Assembly (NCBI GenBank): GCA_031404455.1
Contig: JANNHP010000314.1
Span: 1-20,050 of the forward strand
Direction: 5' to 3'
DNA from: JANNHP01 sp031404455
GTDB lineage: Bacteria > Planctomycetota > JAJSAM01 > JAJVHW01
Length of the DNA stretch: 20,050 nucleotides
The position numbers and the translations under genes are program-made. Shown one piece after another: positions 9,990-17,658 of the stretch (the first letter of the stretch is position 1; every line of letters begins with the position of its first letter). The notes beneath the pieces were generated by a model. That model had not been told where the DNA came from. It ran no database searches and saw nothing but the letters and a program-made list of their open reading frames with translations.

Positions 9990-10038
9990 CTGCCCGCCGA
10001 TGGAGAGCTACGGGGCGTAGCTCTCCATCGGCGGGCAG
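9990..10038 (+). terminator. Perfect 23-bp hairpin spanning the gcvP stop codon
   Basis: Bases 9990-10012 and 10016-10038 are perfect reverse complements, separated by GGG. The left arm encodes the last eight or so residues of GcvP (through ESYG), and the TAG stop (10018-10020) lies in the right arm. The non-coding right arm is thus an inverted copy of the coding end. A 23-bp perfect stem cannot be chance. The likely role is a strong factor-independent terminator or mRNA 3' end protector, although no T-run follows. Confidence 0.75.
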
Positions 10039-10071
10039 ACAGAACGCCTTCAGAGGCCGGCGTGACGGCAG

Positions 10072-10093
10072 GAGCGCGCTACGCGTCGCGCTC
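10072..10093. repeat. Inverted repeat between gcvP and gcvH
   Basis: GAGCGCG (10072-10078) pairs with CGCGCTC (10087-10093) across an 8-base loop. It lies between the gcvP and gcvH hairpins in the 110-bp convergent gap and may add to termination in either direction. It is short and could be chance. Confidence 0.3.
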
Positions 10094-10103
10094 TCGTCCA
10101 TGC

Positions 10104-10132
10104 AGCGATCCGTCCGCCTCGGGCGGATCGCT
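10104..10132 (-). terminator. Hairpin overlapping the gcvH stop codon
   Basis: AGCGATCCG (10104-10112) pairs perfectly with CGGATCGCT (10124-10132). An alternative inner pairing, TCCGCC (10113-10118) with GGCGGA (10122-10127), excludes it. The gcvH TAG (minus strand, 10131-10133) overlaps the outer arm. It is the probable end of the gcvT-gcvH transcript; there is no T-run. Confidence 0.55.
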
Positions 10133-10523
10133 AGTGGTGCTTCGCTTCCTCGGCGCAGTGCTTCTCGTACTGCTCGGCCGACATCAGGCCCTCGACCTCG
10201 TTCGGGTGGCTGATGCGGAACTTCACGAACCAGCCGGCGCCGAAGGGGTCCTTCGCGACGAGGTCGAGGTTGTCCCCGATCTCCTCGTTCACCTCGACGA
10301 TCTCGCCCGAGAGCGGCGCGAAGACGTCGGAGACGGCCTTCACCGACTCGACCTCGGCGAAGGGCTGGCCCTGCTCGAGGAGGTCGGTCACGGCCGGCAT
10401 GTCCACGTAGACGAGGTCGGAGAGGGCGGCGACGGCGAAGTCCGAGATGCCGCTCGTCGCGATGTCCTTCTCGACGCGGACCCATTCGTGGGACTTCGTG
10501 TACTTCAGGTCGGCGGGGCGCAT
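10131..10523 (-). CDS. gcvH: Glycine cleavage system H protein
   Basis: GcvH carries the lipoyl arm that shuttles the aminomethyl group between the P, T and L proteins. The 130-residue product is the family's usual length. The lipoylated lysine is Lys62 in FAEVESVKAVSD, followed by FAPLSGEIVEVNE. The N-terminal KYTKSHEWVRV and the C-terminal GAGWFVKFRISHPNEVEGLMSAEQYEK are typical. A longer open frame runs upstream, but the ATG at 10523 has GGAGGA (10532-10537) with 8-base spacing and gives the normal N-terminus. It lies 37 bp after gcvT on the same strand, a probable two-gene operon that faces gcvP. Confidence 0.95.
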   Translation of the reverse strand: MRPADLKYTKSHEWVRVEKDIATSGISDFAVAALSDLVYVDMPAVTDLLEQGQPFAEVESVKAVSDVFAPLSGEIVEVNEEIGDNLDLVAKDPFGAGWFVKFRISHPNEVEGLMSAEQYEKHCAEEAKHH

Positions 10524-10560
10524 GTCTTCGTTCCTCCGGTCGTGTTCAGGGGTGGGGAGC

Positions 10561-11709
10561 CTACTTCTTGCGCTTGTAGAACGGCAGCGGAACCACGGTG
10601 CACCCGTGGATTCCGCCGCGGATGTCGACGTCGAACCTCTGGCCGGGTTCGCCGAGCGAGGGCGGCACGAACCCCATGCCGATGTTCTTGTCGAGCGTCG
10701 GCGCAAACGTGCCCGACGTGACGACGCCGACCGGTTTCCCATCCTTGACGAGAGGACAGCCGTTGCGCGGGACGCGCTTGGTGTCGACTTCGAAGCCGAC
10801 GAGAACCTTCTTGAGCCCCTCTCGCTTCTGGCGCTCGAGCGCCTCCTTGCCGAGGAACGGTCCGCCCGTGAGCTGCACGCCGAAGTCGAGGCGCGCCTCG
10901 AGCGGCGTCGTCTCGAGGTCGAGCTCGTGGCCGTAGAGCGGCATGCCCGCCTCGGTCCGCAGCGCGTCGCGTGCGCCGAGTCCGATCGGCTTCACGCCGA
11001 GGTCGTGGCCCGCCTCGACGAGCGCCGCCCACATCCGCTTCGATTCGCGCGCGTCGAAGAAGACCTCGAAGCCGTCCTCGCCCGTATAGCCGGTCCGGCT
11101 GATGATCGCCCTGAGACCGATCACCTGTCCACGGGTCATGCGGTAGTAGCCGAGCTTCGACAGATCCGTCGTGGCGTCGACCAGCTTCGCGAGCAGCATC
11201 TGCGAGTTCGGTCCCTGGAGGGCGAGCATGTGCTGCGCGCAGCCGAGGTAGCTGTCCTTGATGTTCGGATCGCCGGCGTCCGTCGCCTGGATCGCCCGGG
11301 CGTCGAATCCCTTCACCCGGATCTGTTCACGAACGTGCGCGAGGTCTCCCGCGCGGCCGCCGGCGTTGATCACGAGGTGCGTGCGGTCAACGTCCGCGTA
11401 GACGAGCAGGTCGTCGATCGCGGTGCCGCGCTCCGTCGAGAGGATGCCGTACTTGATGCGGCCGGGCTTGACGGCCAGCACGTCGCAGGTCGTCACCCAG
11501 TCGGCCGCCTTCAGGTGGTCCGCGCCGACGATCTCGATCCGGCCCATGTGTCCGATGTCGAAGAGTCCGACCTTGCGGCGCGTTGCGTGCGTCTCGGGGA
11601 TGATGCCCTCGTACTGGACGGGCATGTCCCAGCCGCCGAAGTCGACGATGCGGGCGCCGAGGGCGACGTGCACGTCGTAGAGGGGGGTGCGCTGGTTCAT
11701 GGGCGACAT
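10561..11709 (-). CDS. gcvT: Aminomethyltransferase (glycine cleavage T protein)
   Basis: GcvT transfers the methylene group from aminomethyl-GcvH to tetrahydrofolate and releases ammonia. The product is 382 residues, slightly longer than the usual 360-370. Conserved blocks are RTPLYDVH (7-14), VDFGGWDMPVQY (22-33), GLFDIGHMGRIEI (48-60), the catalytic aspartate region GTAIDDLLVY (95-104), LQGPNS, SRTGYTGEDGFEV, GLGARDALRTEAGMPLYGHEL and the C-terminal GFVPPSLGEPG. An alternative start at 11700 (MNQRTPLYD) fits the usual family N-terminus better. Neither start has a clear ribosome site; AAGAA upstream of 11700 is the best. TTCACA (minus strand, 11762-11767) may be a -35. Cotranscribed with gcvH. 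Confidence 0.95.
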   Translation of the reverse strand: MSPMNQRTPLYDVHVALGARIVDFGGWDMPVQYEGIIPETHATRRKVGLFDIGHMGRIEIVGADHLKAADWVTTCDVLAVKPGRIKYGILSTERGTAIDDLLVYADVDRTHLVINAGGRAGDLAHVREQIRVKGFDARAIQATDAGDPNIKDSYLGCAQHMLALQGPNSQMLLAKLVDATTDLSKLGYYRMTRGQVIGLRAIISRTGYTGEDGFEVFFDARESKRMWAALVEAGHDLGVKPIGLGARDALRTEAGMPLYGHELDLETTPLEARLDFGVQLTGGPFLGKEALERQKREGLKKVLVGFEVDTKRVPRNGCPLVKDGKPVGVVTSGTFAPTLDKNIGMGFVPPSLGEPGQRFDVDIRGGIHGCTVVPLPFYKRKK

Positions 11710-11762
11710 TCTTCGCAGGCAGGCCGGATGCCGGTCGAAGAAACAGGGAACGCGGCGGGGAT

Positions 11763-11945
11763 GTGAACGGGGCGCGGACGACGCCGACGCTGGATCGAGC
11801 AGGTCGACCGGCTCGACGCCAGTTCGAGAAGGGCGTGCGGCTCGACGGACTGCCGCGGCGGGTCTGCAACGGCTGTGGAGAAGCGCATGCCGCGACGCTC
11901 GAGAAGCCGCAGTGTCGAACCTGCTTCAAGCAGCGCAACGGCTGA
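11763..11945 (+). CDS. Small zinc-ribbon protein (hypothetical)
   Basis: This is a 60-residue frame starting at GTG. Its last 27 residues hold two CxxC pairs, CNGC and CRTC, twelve residues apart, with basic residues after each. That is the spacing of a small zinc ribbon. The first 30 residues are Arg/Thr/Pro-rich and low in complexity. The start is uncertain: AGGGAA lies about 12 bases upstream, and the region overlaps the presumed gcvT promoter. The two Cys pairs argue for a real product, because such a pattern is rare in shadow frames. Function is unknown; it could bind nucleic acid or protein. A long hairpin follows (11980-12012). Confidence 0.45.
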   Translation: MNGARTTPTLDRAGRPARRQFEKGVRLDGLPRRVCNGCGEAHAATLEKPQCRTCFKQRNG

Positions 11946-11979
11946 CCACTCCGCGCGCAGCGTCCCCGAGTCGTGATGA

Positions 11980-12008
11980 CTGATCTCGCGGCTGCCTCAG
12001 CGGCGAGA

Positions 12009-12012
<4 letters not shown>
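11980..12012. terminator. Strong hairpin at the convergent end of the zinc-ribbon and NtrC-type genes
   Basis: CTGATCTCGC (11980-11989) pairs perfectly with GCGAGATCAG (12003-12012). After one G-G mismatch, GCTG pairs with CAGC around a CCT loop. The NtrC-type gene's stop (minus strand, 12009-12011) is inside the stem. The hairpin is symmetric and probably terminates both units; there is no T-run. Confidence 0.7.
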
Positions 12013-13382
<1,370 letters not shown>

Positions 13383-13387
13383 GGTCT

Positions 13388-14527
13388 TCACTGCTCCTTC
13401 GACGTCTGGGTCGCGGCACGCGTGGTCGGCGCCGCGGGACGCGGCGCAACGACGAGGGGCCGTCGCGCGGGCAGGTCGATCTCCACACAGGAGCCGCGAC
13501 CCACCTCGGACACGATCGTCAGGGTGCCGCCGAGCCGTTCGACGATGCGCAGGCAGATCGGCAGGCCGAGGCCGGTGCCCTTGCCCACTTCCTTCGTCGT
13601 GAAGAACGGCTCGAAGACGCGCTCGCGGAGCTCCTCGGGGATTCCCGTCCCGGTGTCGGCGACGGCGAGCTGCACGCGGCCGCTGGCGAGCTTCGCGGAG
13701 AGCGTCAGCTTCCCGCCCTGCGGCATCGCGTCGATCGCGTTCTTCGCGAGGTTCGCGAAGACCTGGAACATGCCGCGAGGCAGCGGAACGCCGACCGGGG
13801 GGAAGTCGAAGATGGTCTCGATTCGGCGGTGCGGCGCGGCGGCGATCAACTGCCCGACGGCGTCGCGGGCGAGGCGTTCGGCGTCCTCGTGCGTGGCGTC
13901 GACGTTCGCGTTGCGCGAGAACTGGAGGAGGTCGCGCACGATGTCCGCCATGCGGCGAAGTCCCCGGCGCGCCTCGAGCAGGTACGGGATCTGCGGCGAG
14001 TCCTTCGGCATGCCGTCGACGGCCAGGTTGACGAAGCGCAGCACGCCGTCGAGCGGATTGTTCAGCTCGTGCGCGACGCCGGCCGCGAGCTTGCCGATCA
14101 TCGCGAGCCGCTCGTGCGACTCGAGCGACCGCTCGAGCGACGCGTTCTTCTCGCAGAGGTCGGCGTGCCTGAGCGCCTGCTCGACCTGGAAGGCGAGCTT
14201 CTCGGGGTCGACGGGCAGGCTCACGACGGAGAAGGCACCGTCGCGCATCAGGCCGACGGCCTCGTCGACGCTTGCGTCGTGCAAGGTCACGAGGCACGGC
14301 GCTTCGACGCGCTCGCGGCGCAGGTCCGCGAACACCTGCTGATGGTTCGCCGGATCGAGCGCCGACTGGTCGATCACCACGATCCTCACTCCCGAGGCTC
14401 CCCCGCGCAGGCCCTCCGCGAGCGTCGCGCTCGCGGTGACGAGGAGCCCGGCTCCGGTCAGCGCGTCGCAGAGGCTCTGCCGTTCTCCCGGGTCGCTGGC
14501 GATGACGAGGATGCGCCTTGAGTCCAA
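13388..14527 (-). CDS. NtrB-like histidine kinase with an N-terminal pseudo-receiver
   Basis: This is a 379-residue soluble kinase with no membrane segment. Residues 4-118 have a receiver-like pattern (Asp12, Asp53), but the conserved lysine position reads SLPVDP, so it is probably not a normal phosphoacceptor. A short coiled linker follows (about 122-140). The phosphorylation helix is LAAGVAHELNNPLDGVL with His153. The ATPase domain has an N-box NLAKNAIDAMPQGG, a G1 box DTGTGIPEE, an F box FEPFFTTK and a G2 box GTGLGLPI. The start is TTG at 14527, chosen because GAGGTG (14533-14538, within AGAGGTGAT) stands 5 bases upstream. It should autophosphorylate and drive the adjoining NtrC-type regulator. 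The input is unknown and presumably cytoplasmic. Confidence 0.9.
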   Translation of the reverse strand: MDSRRILVIASDPGERQSLCDALTGAGLLVTASATLAEGLRGGASGVRIVVIDQSALDPANHQQVFADLRRERVEAPCLVTLHDASVDEAVGLMRDGAFSVVSLPVDPEKLAFQVEQALRHADLCEKNASLERSLESHERLAMIGKLAAGVAHELNNPLDGVLRFVNLAVDGMPKDSPQIPYLLEARRGLRRMADIVRDLLQFSRNANVDATHEDAERLARDAVGQLIAAAPHRRIETIFDFPPVGVPLPRGMFQVFANLAKNAIDAMPQGGKLTLSAKLASGRVQLAVADTGTGIPEELRERVFEPFFTTKEVGKGTGLGLPICLRIVERLGGTLTIVSEVGRGSCVEIDLPARRPLVVAPRPAAPTTRAATQTSKEQ

Positions 14528-14581
14528 GCAATCACCTCTGGGTCCGTGATCCGAGACCTCATCGGCGCGTCCCGACCCCCG

Positions 14582-14609
14582 GATGTAGGCGGACGGTGCG
14601 AAATGTGAA
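14582..14609 (-). promoter_or_regulatory. Possible promoter of the kinase-regulator operon
   Basis: On the minus strand TTCACA (14604-14609, five of six bases of the -35 consensus) is followed after 16 bases by TACATC (14582-14587), giving a start near 14575. The same TTCACAT string occurs upstream of gcvT. The -10 match is weak. Confidence 0.3.
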
Positions 14610-14615
14610 CGGCGA

Positions 14616-14625
14616 GGACGCGTCC
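14616..14625. repeat. Perfect 10-bp palindrome GGACGCGTCC
   Basis: This palindrome is flanked by CGGC and GCCG, which also pair if two bases bulge. It sits just upstream of the putative TTCACA box of the kinase-regulator operon, where an operator could lie. It is short in a GC-rich background. Confidence 0.3.
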
Positions 14626-14636
14626 GCCGAACGGTG

Positions 14637-14680
14637 GCGATCCGTAGACGCAGCGACGGCGCGATCCGTGGACGCCGCGA
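14637..14680. repeat. Pair of 20-bp direct repeats upstream of the kinase-regulator operon
   Basis: Copies at 14637-14656 and 14661-14680 share 18 of 20 bases (GCGATCCGT[A/G]GACGC[A/C]GCGA) and start 24 bases apart. They lie in the 165-bp gap between the GGDEF gene and the kinase, about 60-105 bases upstream of the putative transcription start. That is the distance at which activator sites commonly sit. Confidence 0.5.
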
Positions 14681-14685
14681 GGTGC

Positions 14686-14709
14686 GCGGGCGCTACTCGA
14701 CGAGCCCGC
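14686..14709 (-). terminator. Hairpin around the GGDEF-gene stop codon
   Basis: GCGGGC (14686-14691) pairs with GCCCGC (14704-14709); the 12-base loop contains the TAG stop (minus strand, 14693-14695). It lies at the end of a three-gene operon. A 6-bp stem is weak evidence alone. Confidence 0.35.
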
Positions 14710-16165
14710 TGCCCCGGTAGGTGATCCGGTTGCGGCCTCGCGCCTTGCTCACGTAGAGGGCCTCGTCCGCGGTGCGGATCAGGTCCTCGAGCGTCTGCGC
14801 GTCGTCCGGGAAGGACGCGACGCCGCCGGACACCGTGAGACGGCCTCCGGGCAGCTTCTCCTCGCCGGGGAACACCGCCTCCTCGATGCGGCGCCGCAGG
14901 CGCTCGAGGAAGGGGAAGGGACTGACCGGGGCGCCCGGGCGCGCGGCCGTCTCGGGGAGGATGACCGCGAACTCCTCGCCGCCGTAGCGGGCGACGATGT
15001 CCACGTCGCGCAGCGACGTGCGCAGGATCTCGCCGATCGTTGCGAGCGCGCGGTCGCCAGCCTGGTGCCCGCACGTGTCGTTGTACTTCTTGAAGTGGTC
15101 GACGTCGAACATGGCGAGCGTGACCTGGCGGTCGTAGCGGCGGGCGCGATGGATCTCGCGCTCGAGCGAGCGCTGGAACTGGCGCCGGTTCGCGAGTCCC
15201 GTCAGCTCGTCGATGGCGGCGAGGTCCTGCATCTGGCGGAACTGCAGCGCGTTCTCGATCGACTGGGCCACCTGGTCGGCGAGGAACCGGAGCGGGCCGA
15301 GGTCGGCGTCGTCGAAGGGCAGGCGCGAACGCTTGTCGGCGAGGCACACGACGCCGATCACCCCGCGCGGCGCGCGCAGCGGCAGGATGAGGCACGAACG
15401 CGTGCTGTAGGGCAGGGACCCGCGCTCCACGGGCGAGCGCCCGAGGCTCGCCTTCACGAGGTCCATGTCGGCGACGAGGAGCGGGAGGCCCGTCTTCGCG
15501 ACGTGGCCCGCGAGACCCTGCCCGAGCGGGACCGGCGCGCTGGGCGCGTCCGCCGGAAGTCCGACGGCTCGGCGCACGTGGAGCTCGCCGCTGCGTTCGT
15601 CGACGAGCATGAGCGAGCACCGCTCCGCCGCCGACCGCGTGGAGAACACGTGGAGGACCTGGTCGAGCAGACGGTCGAGGTCGCCCACGCAGCGGTTGAC
15701 GACGGCGAGGTCTCCGACGAGCGACTCCATCGTGCGGTCGGAGCGCGAGGAGCCGTTCGCGGGCGTCGGCGCCGATGGGTGGGTCACCTGGTGGGCCGCC
15801 CATTCCGAGGCCTTGACGAGCCTCATCACCCGGGAGCGGACCGTGCCCGGTTCCGCGGGCAGGACGACGGCGTCGTCGGCGCCCTCGTTCAGCGCGCGCG
15901 GCGCGCGCCAGGCGAGGTGCGGCGGATAGACGGCGAGGACCGACGAAGCACCCGCCTCGCGAAAGCAGGCGAACGTGTCGCGCTCGCGGCCGGAGCAGAC
16001 GTCGGACCCGGCGATCACCAGCGAGGCGCGTCCGGCCCGCAGCCGGCCGACCCCGGAGACGAACGTCGGCGCGCGTTCGACGGTGAGGCCGTCCGCGCCG
16101 AGTTCGTCGAGCTCGGGGAGGTCGGCACCGCTCACGAAGAGCACGTCGAGCAGTCCGCCGATCAC
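14693..16165 (-). CDS. Pseudo-receiver-GAF-GGDEF diguanylate cyclase
   Basis: This is a 490-residue protein. Residues 5-118 look like a receiver fold without its residues: the N-terminal acidic pair is absent (FVSGAD), the phosphoacceptor position is Gly (LVIAGS), and the lysine site reads LPAEP. Residues 150-305 are a GAF sensor domain. Residues 314-485 are a GGDEF domain with DELTGLANRR (319-328), FDVDHFKKYND (353-363), active-site GGEEF (395-399) and an inhibitory RxxD (Arg386-Asp389) five residues before it. It should therefore make c-di-GMP and be product-inhibited. The start is GTG at 16165, with AAGGAG (16174-16179) at 8-base spacing, overlapping the HD-GYP gene's TGA as GTGA. A longer upstream frame is a shadow of that gene. 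The GAF ligand is unknown. Confidence 0.9.
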   Translation of the reverse strand: MIGGLLDVLFVSGADLPELDELGADGLTVERAPTFVSGVGRLRAGRASLVIAGSDVCSGRERDTFACFREAGASSVLAVYPPHLAWRAPRALNEGADDAVVLPAEPGTVRSRVMRLVKASEWAAHQVTHPSAPTPANGSSRSDRTMESLVGDLAVVNRCVGDLDRLLDQVLHVFSTRSAAERCSLMLVDERSGELHVRRAVGLPADAPSAPVPLGQGLAGHVAKTGLPLLVADMDLVKASLGRSPVERGSLPYSTRSCLILPLRAPRGVIGVVCLADKRSRLPFDDADLGPLRFLADQVAQSIENALQFRQMQDLAAIDELTGLANRRQFQRSLEREIHRARRYDRQVTLAMFDVDHFKKYNDTCGHQAGDRALATIGEILRTSLRDVDIVARYGGEEFAVILPETAARPGAPVSPFPFLERLRRRIEEAVFPGEEKLPGGRLTVSGGVASFPDDAQTLEDLIRTADEALYVSKARGRNRITYRGSGLVE

Positions 16166-17658
16166 GTGGACGGCTCCTTCGGGGCGCTCGGACCGAGATC
16201 GAGTCCGGCGAACGCGGCCACGAGCTGCGGATGGAAGTGCGTGCCGGAGAGCTCGACGATCTGCCTCACGGCGGAGGCGACGTCGAGGGCGGGACGCCAC
16301 GCGCGCGCCTCGGTGAGGGCCGCGAACGAGTCCGTGATCCGCACGAGCGCCGCGAGGAACGGGATGTCGTCGCCGGCGAGTCCGTCGGGGTACCCCGAGC
16401 CGTCCCAGTTCTCGTGGTGGTGCCGGATCACCGGCTTCGCCTGGCGCAGCCGGCCGAGCGGGCGCACGAGCTCGTCGGCACGCGCGGCGTGCCGGCGCAG
16501 GTGGAGCCACTCCTCGGAGCTCGGACGTCCCGGCTTCTGGAGGAGGTCGTCGGGCGTCTCGACTTTGCCGAGATCGAGGAGCCGCGACGCGACGTCGAGC
16601 ACCGCGAGATCGTGCGGGGCGAGATCCACGCGGCGTCCGAGAGCGAGCGAGAGGTCGCGGACGCGCTCGCTGTGGTGCGCGAACCACGGACTGCGCGATT
16701 CCGTGGCGGCGACCACGTCGCAGAGCGACTCGACGTACGCGTCCTCGGTCCGCTCCGCGGTGCGGACGACGCGGAACACGTCGCCGAGCGCCTGCGCCAG
16801 CACCTCGAGGACCCTCAGGTCCTCCGGCGAGAAGGGCGGCATCGCGGGACCGCGCGAGACGACGAGCACCCCGCTGTCCGGTCCGTGGGGGCCGCGCGGC
16901 GAGAGCGCCGCGGCGGCGAGGGGACCGGCGTCGAGGATCGACGCGGCGGCGCCGAGGGCTTCGGGCGGCGGCGAACCCGCGATCCCCGAGACTGCGAGGA
17001 GTGCGAGCGGTCCCGACTCGACATCGAGACGCGCGGCCCACGGTCCCTCGGGCGGCGTCGTGCTCTTCACGCGGAAGGACCCGTTGCGGCCGGATGGCGC
17101 GAGCAGCGCGGCCCGCTGGACGCCGAGCGCACCGGCGAGGACGCCCGCGCAACGCGGGACGAGATCGGATGACGAGAGGTCGTCCGCTACGAGAGCGTGC
17201 ACCGATTCGACGAGCGTGATGTCGCGGATCCGGCGCGCGAGCGGAGCCGGCGCGGCCTCGGGCTCGGGGGGCGCGGTGCGGACACCGGGGCGCGCACGTT
17301 TCAGCACGCGCGCGACGACGTCGCGGATGTCGGCGACGCTGAACGGCTTGGTGACGAAGTCGTCGACTCCGCACCGCAGGGCATCCACCACGTTGTCGAT
17401 CGAGGCGTAGCCGGTCGTCAGGACGGCACGCGTCTCGGGCGCCGCCTCCTGCACGCGCCGGACGAGCTCGACGCCGCTCATCGTCGGCATCATGAGGTCG
17501 GTGACGATCAGATCGGGCCGATCCTCGGGCAGCGCGGCGAGCGCCTCTTCCCCCGAGGCGAACGCGCGGACGGCGTAGCCCTCGCGCTGGAGGATCCGGC
17601 AGAGGAGCGTGCAGATCTGCTCCTCGTCGTCCACCACGAAGACTGTCGGCCGCTTCAC
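16162..17658 (-). CDS. REC-GAF-HD-GYP protein with an altered metal site
   Basis: This is a 498-residue protein. The receiver (1-120) is intact: Asp10, Asp11, Asp54, Thr81/82 and Lys104. Residues 150-300 form a GAF-like domain. Residues about 305-490 are HD-GYP, normally a c-di-GMP phosphodiesterase. Retained are HHSERV (His329), His390 and HHENWDGSGYPDGL (414-427). Changed are the signature HD, which reads Leu361-Asp362 in RLLDLGKV; DxFDALT, which reads DSFAALT; and GTxFDP, which reads GTHFHP. Loss of the HD histidine should weaken or abolish metal binding, so the protein may act as a c-di-GMP sensor or adaptor. The start is GTG at 17658, overlapping the upstream kinase's TGA. It ends by overlapping the GGDEF gene's GTG in the same way, so translation is probably coupled. 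Confidence 0.9.
   Translation of the reverse strand: MKRPTVFVVDDEEQICTLLCRILQREGYAVRAFASGEEALAALPEDRPDLIVTDLMMPTMSGVELVRRVQEAAPETRAVLTTGYASIDNVVDALRCGVDDFVTKPFSVADIRDVVARVLKRARPGVRTAPPEPEAAPAPLARRIRDITLVESVHALVADDLSSSDLVPRCAGVLAGALGVQRAALLAPSGRNGSFRVKSTTPPEGPWAARLDVESGPLALLAVSGIAGSPPPEALGAAASILDAGPLAAAALSPRGPHGPDSGVLVVSRGPAMPPFSPEDLRVLEVLAQALGDVFRVVRTAERTEDAYVESLCDVVAATESRSPWFAHHSERVRDLSLALGRRVDLAPHDLAVLDVASRLLDLGKVETPDDLLQKPGRPSSEEWLHLRRHAARADELVRPLGRLRQAKPVIRHHHENWDGSGYPDGLAGDDIPFLAALVRITDSFAALTEARAWRPALDVASAVRQIVELSGTHFHPQLVAAFAGLDLGPSAPKEPST

Noticed and set aside
14528..14692. CRISPR-like or mobile-element repeats
   Set aside because: Only two repeat copies, 4-base gap, no array, no transposase; better read as a regulatory region.
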